Origin: Comamonadaceae bacterium
GTDB lineage: Bacteria; Pseudomonadota; Gammaproteobacteria; Burkholderiales; Burkholderiaceae_C
Assembly: GCA_027484575.1 (NCBI GenBank)
Contig: JAIXSQ010000010.1
Coordinates: 248,001-312,000, forward strand
DNA length: 64,000 nucleotides
Direction of reading: 5' to 3'
Below, one piece after another: positions 48,292 through 56,152 of the stretch (within the stretch, counting starts at the first letter, position 1; every line of letters begins with the position of its first letter). The notes under the pieces are model-generated. The model did no database searches and was not told the origin of the DNA. It was given only the letters and a program-made list of their open reading frames with translations. Both the position numbers and the translations under genes were made by a program.

Positions 48292-49347
48292 ATGGACGAC
48301 TCGCGGATTTTATCGGCCTACCACGACCTGCCCGACCCGGCCGGCCGGCTGCGGCCGTCCCGCCCGGCGCGGCCCGTGGCGGCCCCGCTGTACGACGCCT
48401 GCCAGGTGGGCGTGGTGCTGCGGGCCCTGGTGGGCGTGCTGGTGGCGGTGGGCGTGGTGGCCGGCTTCGGCGCCCCCACGGCGGCCGGCTGGGTCGAGCA
48501 GGTGGCGCTGGCCAGCGCGGCGGCCGTGCCCGGCACGCTGGCCTGGCTGGTGGTGGCCTGCGCGGCCAAGGGCCTGCTGGCCCGGCTGCCGGCCTGGCTG
48601 CAGCATGCGGCCGGCGTGGCGCTGGGGGCGGTGGCCGGGCTGGGCGGCTGCGCCCTGCCGGCCGCCACCGGGCTGCTGCAGCCGGTGCCCTGGGCGGCCT
48701 CGGCCGCGGCCGGCGCCGCCTTGGCGGCAGTGGTGGTGGGCGCCATGGTGCTGCGCGCCAAGGGCCGGGCCCCGGCCGACACCACGGCCCGGCTGTCCGA
48801 GCTGCAGGCGCGCATCCGGCCGCACTTCCTGTTCAACACGCTCAACACCGCCATCGCGCTGGTGCGCGAGGACCCGGCCCGCGCCGAGGCGATCCTCGAG
48901 GACCTGAGCGACCTGTTCCGCCATGCGCTGGCCGACCCCGGCGCGGCCGTCACGCTCGACGAGGAGGTGGAGCTGGCGCGCCGCTACCTCGAGATCGAGC
49001 AGGCCCGCTTCGGCGAGCGGCTGCGCATCGAGTGGAGCATCGACCCGCGCGCCAGCCATGCGCAGGTGCCGCCGCTGTTCCTGCAGCCGCTGGTCGAGAA
49101 CGCGGTCAAGCACGGGGTGGAGCCCAGCGAGCATGGTGCCGACGTGAAGGTGAGCACGCAGCTGCGCGGCACCACCGTGGTCATCAAGGTCACCAACACC
49201 GTGCCGGCCGGCCAGGGCCTGCCCGGCCATGGCCTCGCCCAGAACAACGTGCGCGACCGGCTCGCGCTGCTGCACGACGTGCAGGCCCAGTTCCGCACCA
49301 TCCTGAAGGATGGCGTCTACCAGGTCCGGATGGAGGTCCCCGCATGA
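48292..49347 (+). CDS. algZ: LytS/AlgZ-type membrane sensor histidine kinase
   Basis: This 351-residue membrane sensor has four hydrophobic helices (about 40-60, 72-92, 105-125 and 135-155). The His-kinase domain (PF06580 type) has the phospho-acceptor His178 in IRPHFLFNTLNT, followed by LFLQPLVENAVKHG and a glycine-rich ATP lid (GHGLAQNNVRDRL). It overlaps the next gene by four bases, so the pair is coupled. A CATAAT -10-like element lies at 48261-48266. The argH-algZ-algR-hemC order supports the name AlgZ/FimS; the signal is unknown. Confidence 0.88.
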   Translation: MDDSRILSAYHDLPDPAGRLRPSRPARPVAAPLYDACQVGVVLRALVGVLVAVGVVAGFGAPTAAGWVEQVALASAAAVPGTLAWLVVACAAKGLLARLPAWLQHAAGVALGAVAGLGGCALPAATGLLQPVPWAASAAAGAALAAVVVGAMVLRAKGRAPADTTARLSELQARIRPHFLFNTLNTAIALVREDPARAEAILEDLSDLFRHALADPGAAVTLDEEVELARRYLEIEQARFGERLRIEWSIDPRASHAQVPPLFLQPLVENAVKHGVEPSEHGADVKVSTQLRGTTVVIKVTNTVPAGQGLPGHGLAQNNVRDRLALLHDVQAQFRTILKDGVYQVRMEVPA

Positions 49348-50090
49348 CGCAACCGCTGCAGGTGCTCATCGTCGACGACGAACCGCTGGCGCGCGCGCGC
49401 CTGCGCACGCTGCTGGCCGACTGCCGCGATCCCGCGGTCGAGGTGGTGGCCGAGGCCGGCAACGCGCCGGGCGCCATGGACGCGTTGCGCCGCACGCCCT
49501 GCGAGCTGGTGCTGCTGGACGTGCGCATGCCCGGCGCCGACGGGCTGGCGCTGGCGCAGGCCCTGCGCGGGCTGCCGCGCGAGCCGGCGGTGGTGTTCGT
49601 CACGGCCCATGCCGAGCACGCGGTGCAGGCCTTCGACCTGGAGGCGGTCGACTACCTGACCAAGCCGGTGCGGCTGGAGCGGCTGCAGGTGGCGCTGCAG
49701 AAGGTACAGCGGCTGCGCGACGGCCAGCGCAACGGCGACGTGGCGGGGCGCGTGGAGACGCTGGTCATCCAGGACCGGGGTCGGACGGAACTGGTCCCGC
49801 TGTCGGAGGTGATCTATTTCAAGGCCGAACTGAAGTACGTCACGGTCCGCACGGCCTCGCGCAGCTATATCCTCGACGCATCGCTCAGCGAGCTCGAAGA
49901 GCGCCATGCCGAGTCCTTCCTGCGCATCCACCGCAACGCGCTGGTGGCCAGGCGGTCGGTGCGGGCCCTGGAGAAGCACGACGACCCCGAAGAGGGCGAC
50001 GGCTGGGCGGTGCGGCTCAATGGTGTCGACGAGCTGCTGGCGGTGTCGCGGCGGCAGCTCAGTTCCGTGAGGGACGCGCTCACGCGCTAG
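49344..50090 (+). CDS. algR: LytTR-family response regulator AlgR
   Basis: This 248-residue response regulator starts with VLIVDDEPLARARLRTLL. The phospho-acceptor is Asp59 (LVLLDVRMPG) and the receiver ends near 120 (DYLTKPV). The C-terminal LytTR DNA-binding domain (about 142-245) has the core IYFKAELKYVTVRT and FLRIHRNALV. It is translationally coupled to algZ (ATGA overlap). In Pseudomonas, AlgR controls alginate, type IV pili and virulence; targets here are unknown. Confidence 0.92.
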   Translation: MTQPLQVLIVDDEPLARARLRTLLADCRDPAVEVVAEAGNAPGAMDALRRTPCELVLLDVRMPGADGLALAQALRGLPREPAVVFVTAHAEHAVQAFDLEAVDYLTKPVRLERLQVALQKVQRLRDGQRNGDVAGRVETLVIQDRGRTELVPLSEVIYFKAELKYVTVRTASRSYILDASLSELEERHAESFLRIHRNALVARRSVRALEKHDDPEEGDGWAVRLNGVDELLAVSRRQLSSVRDALTR

Positions 50091-50143
50091 CGGCACCCGG
50101 CCGGGGAGTGGGGACAGGCGAAAGGCGCGACGTGCAGGTCTCC

Positions 50144-51319
50144 ATGAACGAAGAGCAACAGGTGCAACGGGTCCTCGACGAGGTGCCCGCGCCCGAATCC
50201 GTCGATCCCAAGGCGCCGCCGCACGTGGTGCTGCATGGGCATGCCGACCCGCGCAGCCTGGGCCTGGTGGTGCTGGCCACGCTGGCCGTGCTGGCCATCC
50301 TCAAGTGGGCCAGCGCCTTCTTCATCCCGCTGATGCTGGGCTTCGTCTTCTACTACGCGCTGGCGCCGGTGGTCGAGGCCATGGCGCGCTGGCACATCCC
50401 GCGCGCGCTGGGCGCGGGGGTGCTCATCCTGGGCATCCTGGGCGGCAGCGGCGCGGCCATGTGGTCGATGGCCGACGACGCCAACGAGGTGATCAACGCG
50501 CTGCCCTCGGCCGCCGAGCGGCTGCGCGACGTGATCCGCGACAAGATGCGCCGCGGCGACGGTCCGCTGCAGCCGGTGCAGCAGGCGGCGGCCGAACTGG
50601 CCAAGGCCGCCGACGCGCAGCAGCAGCCCGTGCCCCGGGGCGTGCAGCGCGTGATCGTCGAAAAGCCGCAGTTCGACATCCGCGAGCACCTGTGGAGCGG
50701 CACGGTGGGGCTGGCCACGGTGGTGGGGCAGGTGGTGCTGGTCACCTTCCTGACCTATTTCCTGCTGCTGTCGGGCGACACCTTCCGGCGCAAGCTGGTC
50801 AAGATCACCGGCCCCAGCCTGTCGCAGAAGAAGCTCACGGTGCAGGCGCTCGACGAGATCAACGCGCAGATCCAGCGCTACCTGCTGGTGCAGCTGCTGG
50901 CCAGCGTGGGCGTGGGCATCGCCACCGGCGTGGCCTTCGCCATGCTGGGGCTGGAGCATGCGGTGGTGTGGGGCCTGGCCGCGGGCATCCTGAACCTGGT
51001 GCCCTACGTGGGCTCGGTGCTGGTCACCATCGGCGCGGCGCTGGTGGCCTTCATGCAGGGCGGCGAGATCGAACTGGCGCTGATGGTGGCCGGCGCTTCG
51101 CTGCTGATCAACACCGTCGAGGGCAACCTGCTGGTGCCCTGGCTCACCAGCAAGGCCAGCCGCATGAACGCCGTGTCGGTGTTCATCGGCGTGCTGTTCT
51201 GGGGCTGGCTGTGGGGCGTGTGGGGCCTGCTGCTGGGCATCCCGATCATGATGGTGATCAAGGCGGTCTGCGACCGCGTCGACGACCTCAAGCCCGTGGG
51301 CGAGCTGCTGGGCACCTGA
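50144..51319 (+). CDS. AI-2E family transporter (permease)
   Basis: This 391-residue inner-membrane protein has about eight hydrophobic helices and the family layout of the YdiK/PerM type. It has paired N-terminal helices (LGLVVLATLAVLAILKWASAFFIPLMLGFVFYY), a cytoplasmic or periplasmic loop (about 105-170), and the C-terminal motifs NLVPYVGSVLV and INTVEGNLLVPWL. The ATG at 50144 is used; a GTG four codons upstream is possible. The substrate is not known; AI-2 export is proven only for some members. Confidence 0.87.
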   Translation: MNEEQQVQRVLDEVPAPESVDPKAPPHVVLHGHADPRSLGLVVLATLAVLAILKWASAFFIPLMLGFVFYYALAPVVEAMARWHIPRALGAGVLILGILGGSGAAMWSMADDANEVINALPSAAERLRDVIRDKMRRGDGPLQPVQQAAAELAKAADAQQQPVPRGVQRVIVEKPQFDIREHLWSGTVGLATVVGQVVLVTFLTYFLLLSGDTFRRKLVKITGPSLSQKKLTVQALDEINAQIQRYLLVQLLASVGVGIATGVAFAMLGLEHAVVWGLAAGILNLVPYVGSVLVTIGAALVAFMQGGEIELALMVAGASLLINTVEGNLLVPWLTSKASRMNAVSVFIGVLFWGWLWGVWGLLLGIPIMMVIKAVCDRVDDLKPVGELLGT

Positions 51320-51337
51320 CCGCGAAGGACACGAGCC

Positions 51338-52114
51338 ATGATGGAACTGCTGACCGACCCGCAAGCCTGGATCGCGCTGCTGACGCTCACCGCGCTCGAA
51401 CTGGTGCTGGGCATCGACAACATCGTGTTCATCTCGATCCTGGTCGACAAGCTGCCGCCCGAAAAGCGGCAGCTGGCGCGGCGCATCGGCCTGTTCATGG
51501 CCATGTTCCTGCGGGTGGGGCTGCTGCTGGTGCTGTCGTGGATCATCGGCCTGACCGCCCCGCTGTTCACGCTGCCGTTCCTGGGCCGGCAGGAGATCTC
51601 GGGCCGCGACCTGATCCTGATCCTGGGCGGGCTGTTCCTGATCTGGAAGGCCACCGGCGAGATCCACGGCTCGCTGCAGGGCGAGGAGGGCGGCCCCGAG
51701 GAAGGCATGGTCAAGGTGCGGGCCACCTTCGGCGCCGTGATCGTGCAGATCATGCTGGTGGACATGGTCTTCTCGCTCGATTCGATCATCACCGCCGTGG
51801 GCATCGTCGACGAGCTGCCGGTGATGATTACGGCGGTGGTGCTGTCGGTGGCGATGATGATGGTGTTCGCCGGCGCCATCGGCCGCTTCATCTCGGCCCA
51901 CCCCACGGTCAAGATGCTGGCGCTGTCGTTCCTGGTGATGGTGGGCATGGTGCTCATCGCCGACGGCTTCGAGCACCACGTGCCCAAGGGCTACGTCTAT
52001 TTCGCGATGGCGTTCTCCATCGCGGTGGAGATGCTCAACCTGCGGGTGCGCCGCCGCGCCACCGTGCCGCTGCGCGAGGGGAAGGCCTACGGCGAGCGGG
52101 CCGGGCAGCGCTGA
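51338..52114 (+). CDS. TerC-family integral membrane protein (YgdQ-like)
   Basis: This 258-residue membrane protein has about seven helices. The TerC signature is LELVLGIDNIVFISIL (about 20-35), with acidic residues in membrane helices, and the second half carries MLVDMVFSLDSIITAVG. TerC proteins are linked to tellurite resistance and manganese/calcium homeostasis. It lies 18 bp after the AI-2E gene on the same strand, with AAGGA upstream of the ATG. Confidence 0.9.
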   Translation: MMELLTDPQAWIALLTLTALELVLGIDNIVFISILVDKLPPEKRQLARRIGLFMAMFLRVGLLLVLSWIIGLTAPLFTLPFLGRQEISGRDLILILGGLFLIWKATGEIHGSLQGEEGGPEEGMVKVRATFGAVIVQIMLVDMVFSLDSIITAVGIVDELPVMITAVVLSVAMMMVFAGAIGRFISAHPTVKMLALSFLVMVGMVLIADGFEHHVPKGYVYFAMAFSIAVEMLNLRVRRRATVPLREGKAYGERAGQR

Positions 52115-52148
52115 GCGGCCGTCGCGGCATCGCGCCGCCGGCAGCGGC

Positions 52149-52979
52149 TCAGGCGGCGCCGTGCAGCGTGCTGCGGCCGCCCAGCCGTTGCGTCAGCTCG
52201 CGCGCGGCCTCGGCCACGGCCGAGGCGGCGGGGCCGTTCCAGGCGGCGGGCAGCCGCGACTCGTGGTCGGTGACGGTCAGCACCAGCACCGGGTTGCCTG
52301 CCAGGTCGTACACGGGCGCGCTGAAGGCGTTGACCCCCGGGATGGGGCTGCCCACCGCGCGCGCCGCCCCGTGCCGACGCACCTCCTGCACCACCGCGTC
52401 CAGCTCGGGCAGGCGCTTGCGCCAGGCCGCGGCCGACAGGGGCTCGCCCATGGGCCCGGCGATCGCCTGCTGCAGCCGCTCGTGCGGCATCGCCGCGGCG
52501 AAGGCGCGGCCCGTGGCGGTGTCGAAGATCGACAGCACGCTGCCCAGCCGCAGCGACACGTGCAGCGGCCGGCTGGCCTCGATCAGCCGCACCACGGTGG
52601 GCCCGAAATTGCCCCACACCGCCAGCGCCACCGCGTGGCCGGTGCGCGCGGCCAGCGCCCGCACCACCGGCTCGGCGGCGGCCATGGGCTGCAGCCGCTG
52701 CAGGCTGGCCAGCCCGATGTGCAGCGCCGCCGGGCCCAGGTCGTAGCGGCCGCTGATGTCCTGCTCGATCAGCCCCAGCCGGCCGTAGCTGACCAGGTAG
52801 GGGTGGGCGCGCGAGGGCGTCATGCCGGCGCGGGCCGCCAGGTCCTTGAGGCTGAGCGCGCTGCCGCTGTCGGCCAGGGCCAGCAGCAGGCGGCCACCGG
52901 CCTCGACCGACTGCACGGCCCGCTGGGCGCGGTCCTCGGCCGGCACGGCCGCGTCGACGGGTTCGGATGAGGTTCGCAT
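52149..52979 (-). CDS. IclR-family transcriptional regulator
   Basis: The protein has 276 residues from the ATG at 52979. The N-terminal winged helix (about 30-85) has LKDLAARAGMTPSRAHPYLVSYGRLGLIEQD, and the C-terminal effector domain (about 90-265) has the IclR pattern with VRLIEASRPLHVSLRLGSV and a C-terminal NPVLVLTVTDHE. It is divergent from the metallo-hydrolase operon, which it probably controls through the palindrome in the shared spacer. IclR regulators of this type respond to aromatic acids. Confidence 0.9.
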   Translation of the reverse strand: MRTSSEPVDAAVPAEDRAQRAVQSVEAGGRLLLALADSGSALSLKDLAARAGMTPSRAHPYLVSYGRLGLIEQDISGRYDLGPAALHIGLASLQRLQPMAAAEPVVRALAARTGHAVALAVWGNFGPTVVRLIEASRPLHVSLRLGSVLSIFDTATGRAFAAAMPHERLQQAIAGPMGEPLSAAAWRKRLPELDAVVQEVRRHGAARAVGSPIPGVNAFSAPVYDLAGNPVLVLTVTDHESRLPAAWNGPAASAVAEAARELTQRLGGRSTLHGAA

Positions 52980-52992
52980 GGCGTGAACGAGT

Positions 52993-53022
52993 TTGACATA
53001 CGCAGACGGGCTGCCGTACATT
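52993..53022 (+). promoter_or_regulatory. Promoter of the metallo-hydrolase/flavin hydroxylase operon
   Basis: A perfect -35 TTGACA (52993-52998) and a -10-like TACATT (53017-53022) are separated by 18 bp, in the spacer divergent to the IclR gene. Transcription would start near 53029, some 80 bp before the first gene. Confidence 0.6.
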
Positions 53023-53034
53023 CACCCACAGCGA

Positions 53035-53048
53035 AATGGTTCGCCATT
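53035..53048. promoter_or_regulatory. Palindromic operator, candidate IclR site
   Basis: AATGG and CCATT form a perfect palindrome around TTCG, a few bases downstream of the presumed start site of the operon. This position fits repression by the divergent IclR regulator, though other IclR members activate. Confidence 0.45.
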
Positions 53049-53110
53049 CACGAATTGTTGCTTCCGCGCCCCGCGCGCCGACCGGGGCGCCCATCCACGG
53101 GATCCACGCC

Positions 53111-54067
53111 ATGAGCACCAAGAGCTTCGCCTCCGCCGCCGACCTGGAGGAAAAGAAGGTCAGCTTCACCCAGCTGTCGGAACACGCCTGGGCCTACACC
53201 GCCGAGGGCGACCCCAACACCGGCATCGTGATCGGCGACGACGCGGTGCTGGTGGCCGACACGCAGGCCACCCCGGCCATGGCCGCCGACGTGATCCGCC
53301 GCATCCGCGAGGTCACCGACAAGCCGATCAAGTACGTGGTGCTCACGCACTACCACGCGGTTCGCGTGCTGGGCGCCAGCGCCTACCAGCCGCAGCAGAT
53401 CCTGGCCAGCCAGGACACCTACGACCTGATCGTCGAGCGCGGCGAGCAGGACAAGGCCAGCGAGATCGGCCGGTTCCCGCGCCTGTTCCGCAACGTCGAG
53501 ACGGTGCCCGCCGGCCTGACCTGGCCCACCATGACCTTCACCGGCAAGATGACCCTCTGGCTGGGCAAGCTCGAGGTGCAGCTGCTGCAGCTGGGCCGCG
53601 GCCACACCAAGGGCGACACCGTCGTGTGGCTGCCGGGCGAGAAGACGCTGCTGTCGGGCGACCTCGTCGAGTTCGACGCCACGCCGTACGCGGGCGATGC
53701 CTACTTCCAGGACTGGCCGCAGACGCTGGACAACGTCGCCGCGCTGCGGCCCCGCGCCCTCGTGCCGGGCCGCGGCGCCGCCCTGGTGGGCGAGGAGCAG
53801 GTGGCCGCCGGCCTGGCCGGCACGCGTGCCTTCATCAGCGACGTGTGGGCCAGCGTGCAGGCCGGCGTGGCCGCAGGCAAGGACCTGAACGCGGTCTACA
53901 AGGAGACCTACGCCAGGCTCAAGCCGACCTACGGCCACTGGGTCATCTTCGACCACTGCATGCCCTTCGACGTGACGCGCTGCTACGACGAGGCCACCCA
54001 GCACCGCGACCCCCGCATCTGGACCGCCGAGCGCGACCGCCAGATGTGGGAAACGCTGGAAGGCTGA
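53111..54067 (+). CDS. MBL-fold metallo-hydrolase with altered zinc motif
   Basis: This 318-residue protein starts at the ATG at 53111 and has a metallo-beta-lactamase fold core: GIVIGDDAVLVADT, then LTHYHAVR (His80, His82, with Val84 and Arg85 where the classic HxHxDH has Asp and His), RGHTKGDTVVW and LSGDLVEFD. One metal site thus lacks two usual ligands; the other ligands remain. It may bind a single metal or use another site. It is the first gene of an operon with a flavin hydroxylase; hydrolysis of a lactone or ester in aromatic catabolism is a guess. Confidence 0.86.
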   Translation: MSTKSFASAADLEEKKVSFTQLSEHAWAYTAEGDPNTGIVIGDDAVLVADTQATPAMAADVIRRIREVTDKPIKYVVLTHYHAVRVLGASAYQPQQILASQDTYDLIVERGEQDKASEIGRFPRLFRNVETVPAGLTWPTMTFTGKMTLWLGKLEVQLLQLGRGHTKGDTVVWLPGEKTLLSGDLVEFDATPYAGDAYFQDWPQTLDNVAALRPRALVPGRGAALVGEEQVAAGLAGTRAFISDVWASVQAGVAAGKDLNAVYKETYARLKPTYGHWVIFDHCMPFDVTRCYDEATQHRDPRIWTAERDRQMWETLEG

Positions 54068-54099
54068 GCGCCGCCGCCCGGGTCCGCGAGGAGACGCCC

Positions 54100-55770
54100 A
54101 TGCAGCTGAACGACCTGCCGCCCGGCATCTTCCGTGGCGACGGCGAGGCCGTGCAGGCCATCGCCTTTCCCTACGCGCGCAGCGCCGACCAGGACGCCGC
54201 CACGCCGGCGCGGCATCCGGTGGTGGTCGTCGGCGCTGGGCCGGTGGGCCTGTCGCTGGGGATCGACCTGGCGCAGCGCGGCCAGCGCGTGCTGGTGCTG
54301 GACAACGACCACAAGCTGTCCACCGGCTCGCGCGCGCTGTGCTTTGCCAAGCGCACGCTGGAGATCTGGGACCGCCTGGGCGTGGGCCAGCCCATGGTCG
54401 ACAAGGGCGTGTCGTGGAACGTGGGCAAGGTCTTCTTCCACGACGAGCAGGTCTACCAGTTCAACCTGCTGCCCGAGCCCGGGCACGCGCGGCCAGCCTT
54501 CATCAACCTGCAGCAGTACTACTGCGAGGCCTACCTGGTCGAGCGCGCGCTGCAGCTGCCGAACCTGGAGATCCGCTGGCACAACACGGTGCAGGGCGTG
54601 GCGCCCCGCGCCGACGGCGCCACGCTCACGGTCGGCACGCCTGACGGCGACTACGCGATCGAGGCCGCCTGGGTGGTGGCCTGCGACGGCTCGCGCTCGC
54701 CGATGCGCGGCCTGATGGGGCTGGAGAGCAAGGGCCGGATCTTCCGCGACCGGTTCCTGATCGCCGACGTGAAGATGGAGGCGGACTTCCCGACCGAGCG
54801 CTGGTTCTGGTTCGACCCGCCGTTCCACCCGAACCAGAGCGTGCTGCTGCACCGCGAACCCGACGACGTCTGGCGCATCGACTTCCAGCTCGGCTGGGAT
54901 GCCGATCCCGAGGAGGAGAAGAAGCCGGAGCGGATCATCCCGCGCGTGCAGGCGCTGCTGGGCCCGGACGCCAGGTTCACGCTCGAGTGGGCCAGCGTCT
55001 ACACCTTCGCCTGCCTGCGCATGGACCGCTTCGTGCACGGCCGGGTGGTGTTCGCGGGCGACGCCGCGCACGGCGTGTCGCCCTTCGGCGCCCGCGGCGC
55101 CAACAGCGGCGTGCAGGATGCGGACAACCTGGCCTGGAAGCTGGACTGGGTGCTGCGCGGCAAGGCACCGGCCACGCTGGTGGACAGCTACGGTCCGGAG
55201 CGCGAGCTGGCGGCCGACGAGAACATCCTGAACTCCACCCGTGCCACCGACTTCATCACGCCCAAGAGCGAGATCAGCAAGCTGTTCCGCAACCAGGTGC
55301 TGGAGCTGGCGCGCGAGCACGAGTTCGCGCGCCGCCTGGTCAACAGCGGCCGGCTGTCGGTGCCGGCCACCCTGCACGGCTCGCCGCTGAACACGCCCGA
55401 CGCCGACGCCTTCGCGGGCCGCATGGTCCCGGGCGCGCCGCTGACCGATGCGCCGGTGCAGCGGCGCGACGGCAGCGCCAGCTGGCTGCTGCGCGAACTG
55501 TCGCCCGGCTTCACGCTGCTGGTCTTCGGCACTGCGCCGGCCTGGGCCACCGACCTGCCCGACGTGGCGGTGGTGGCGGTCGGCAGCGACCTGCTCGACG
55601 TGCAGGGGCTGGTGGCGGCGCGGCTGGACGCCACGCCCGGCACAGCCTACCTGCTGCGGCCCGACCAGCACGTGTGCGCCCGCTGGCGCCAGCCCAGCGC
55701 GGCCGCCGTGCGCGCCGCGCTCGCGACCGCCACGGCGCAGGCCCGGCCGGGGGAGACCACATGCCGCTGA
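54100..55770 (+). CDS. FAD-dependent aromatic monooxygenase (MhpA/PheA-type)
   Basis: This 556-residue flavoprotein has a GAGGAG ribosome binding site. It shows the group A flavin hydroxylase motifs: the FAD-binding VVVGAGPVGLSLGIDLA (about 42-58), the NAD(P)H/FAD DG motif ACDGSRSPMRG, and VFAGDAAHGVSPFGARGANSGVQDADNL. The C-terminal thioredoxin-like domain (about 440-550) is as in phenol and MhpA-type hydroxylases. It hydroxylates an aromatic or polyketide-like ring with NAD(P)H and O2. The neighbours suggest catabolism of an aromatic acid; the substrate is unknown. Its stop overlaps the DUF2783 gene. Confidence 0.92.
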   Translation: MQLNDLPPGIFRGDGEAVQAIAFPYARSADQDAATPARHPVVVVGAGPVGLSLGIDLAQRGQRVLVLDNDHKLSTGSRALCFAKRTLEIWDRLGVGQPMVDKGVSWNVGKVFFHDEQVYQFNLLPEPGHARPAFINLQQYYCEAYLVERALQLPNLEIRWHNTVQGVAPRADGATLTVGTPDGDYAIEAAWVVACDGSRSPMRGLMGLESKGRIFRDRFLIADVKMEADFPTERWFWFDPPFHPNQSVLLHREPDDVWRIDFQLGWDADPEEEKKPERIIPRVQALLGPDARFTLEWASVYTFACLRMDRFVHGRVVFAGDAAHGVSPFGARGANSGVQDADNLAWKLDWVLRGKAPATLVDSYGPERELAADENILNSTRATDFITPKSEISKLFRNQVLELAREHEFARRLVNSGRLSVPATLHGSPLNTPDADAFAGRMVPGAPLTDAPVQRRDGSASWLLRELSPGFTLLVFGTAPAWATDLPDVAVVAVGSDLLDVQGLVAARLDATPGTAYLLRPDQHVCARWRQPSAAAVRAALATATAQARPGETTCR

Positions 55771-56015
55771 ACACACGCGCCCACCTGGCCTCGTACGACG
55801 ACCTGTACGAGGCCCTCATCGGCGCCCACCAGGGCCTGACCACCGAGGAGAGCCACGCGATGAACGTGCGCCTGGTGCTGCTGCTGGCCAACCATGTGGG
55901 CGACCTGGACGTGCTGCACGAGGCGCTGCGCCTGGCGCGCGGCCGCCCCGCGGTTCCCGACCCGGACGCACCCGCCGCCGTCACGCCGGTCTCCCCCGCG
56001 CACGCGACGCGCTGA
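55761..56015 (+). CDS. DUF2783-family small protein
   Basis: This 84-residue protein overlaps the monooxygenase gene by ten bases. The core (about 10-62, YDDLYEALIGAHQGLTTEES ... LVLLLANHVGDLDVLHEALRLAR) is helical and characteristic of DUF2783, which is usually encoded right next to such flavin hydroxylases. The C-terminus is a Pro/Ala tail. It could be a partner or stability factor of the hydroxylase; no activity is known. Confidence 0.82.
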   Translation: MPLNTRAHLASYDDLYEALIGAHQGLTTEESHAMNVRLVLLLANHVGDLDVLHEALRLARGRPAVPDPDAPAAVTPVSPAHATR

Positions 56016-56040
56016 GCGCGCAGGTCCCGGCGCCGGCATC

Positions 56041-56112
56041 GTCATGCCCGCGCAGGCGGGCATCCACGGTCAGGCGCCGGCGCCGTCATGCCCGCGCAGG
56101 CGGGCATCCACG
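56041..56112. repeat. Tandem REP-like palindromic repeats
   Basis: Two identical 28-base units (56041-56068 and 56085-56112) each contain the perfect dyad ATGCCCGC-gcag-GCGGGCAT. The unit belongs to the widespread GTCAT-CCCGCGCA-GCGGG-ATCC type of bacterial palindromic repeats (REP/REPIN-like). They lie between the convergent DUF2783 and ppc genes, where they may also act as transcription or mRNA 3'-end signals. Confidence 0.8.
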
Positions 56113-56152
56113 ACCAGGCGCAGCCGCTCGTTCGCCGCTGCCCCGTTTTCGC

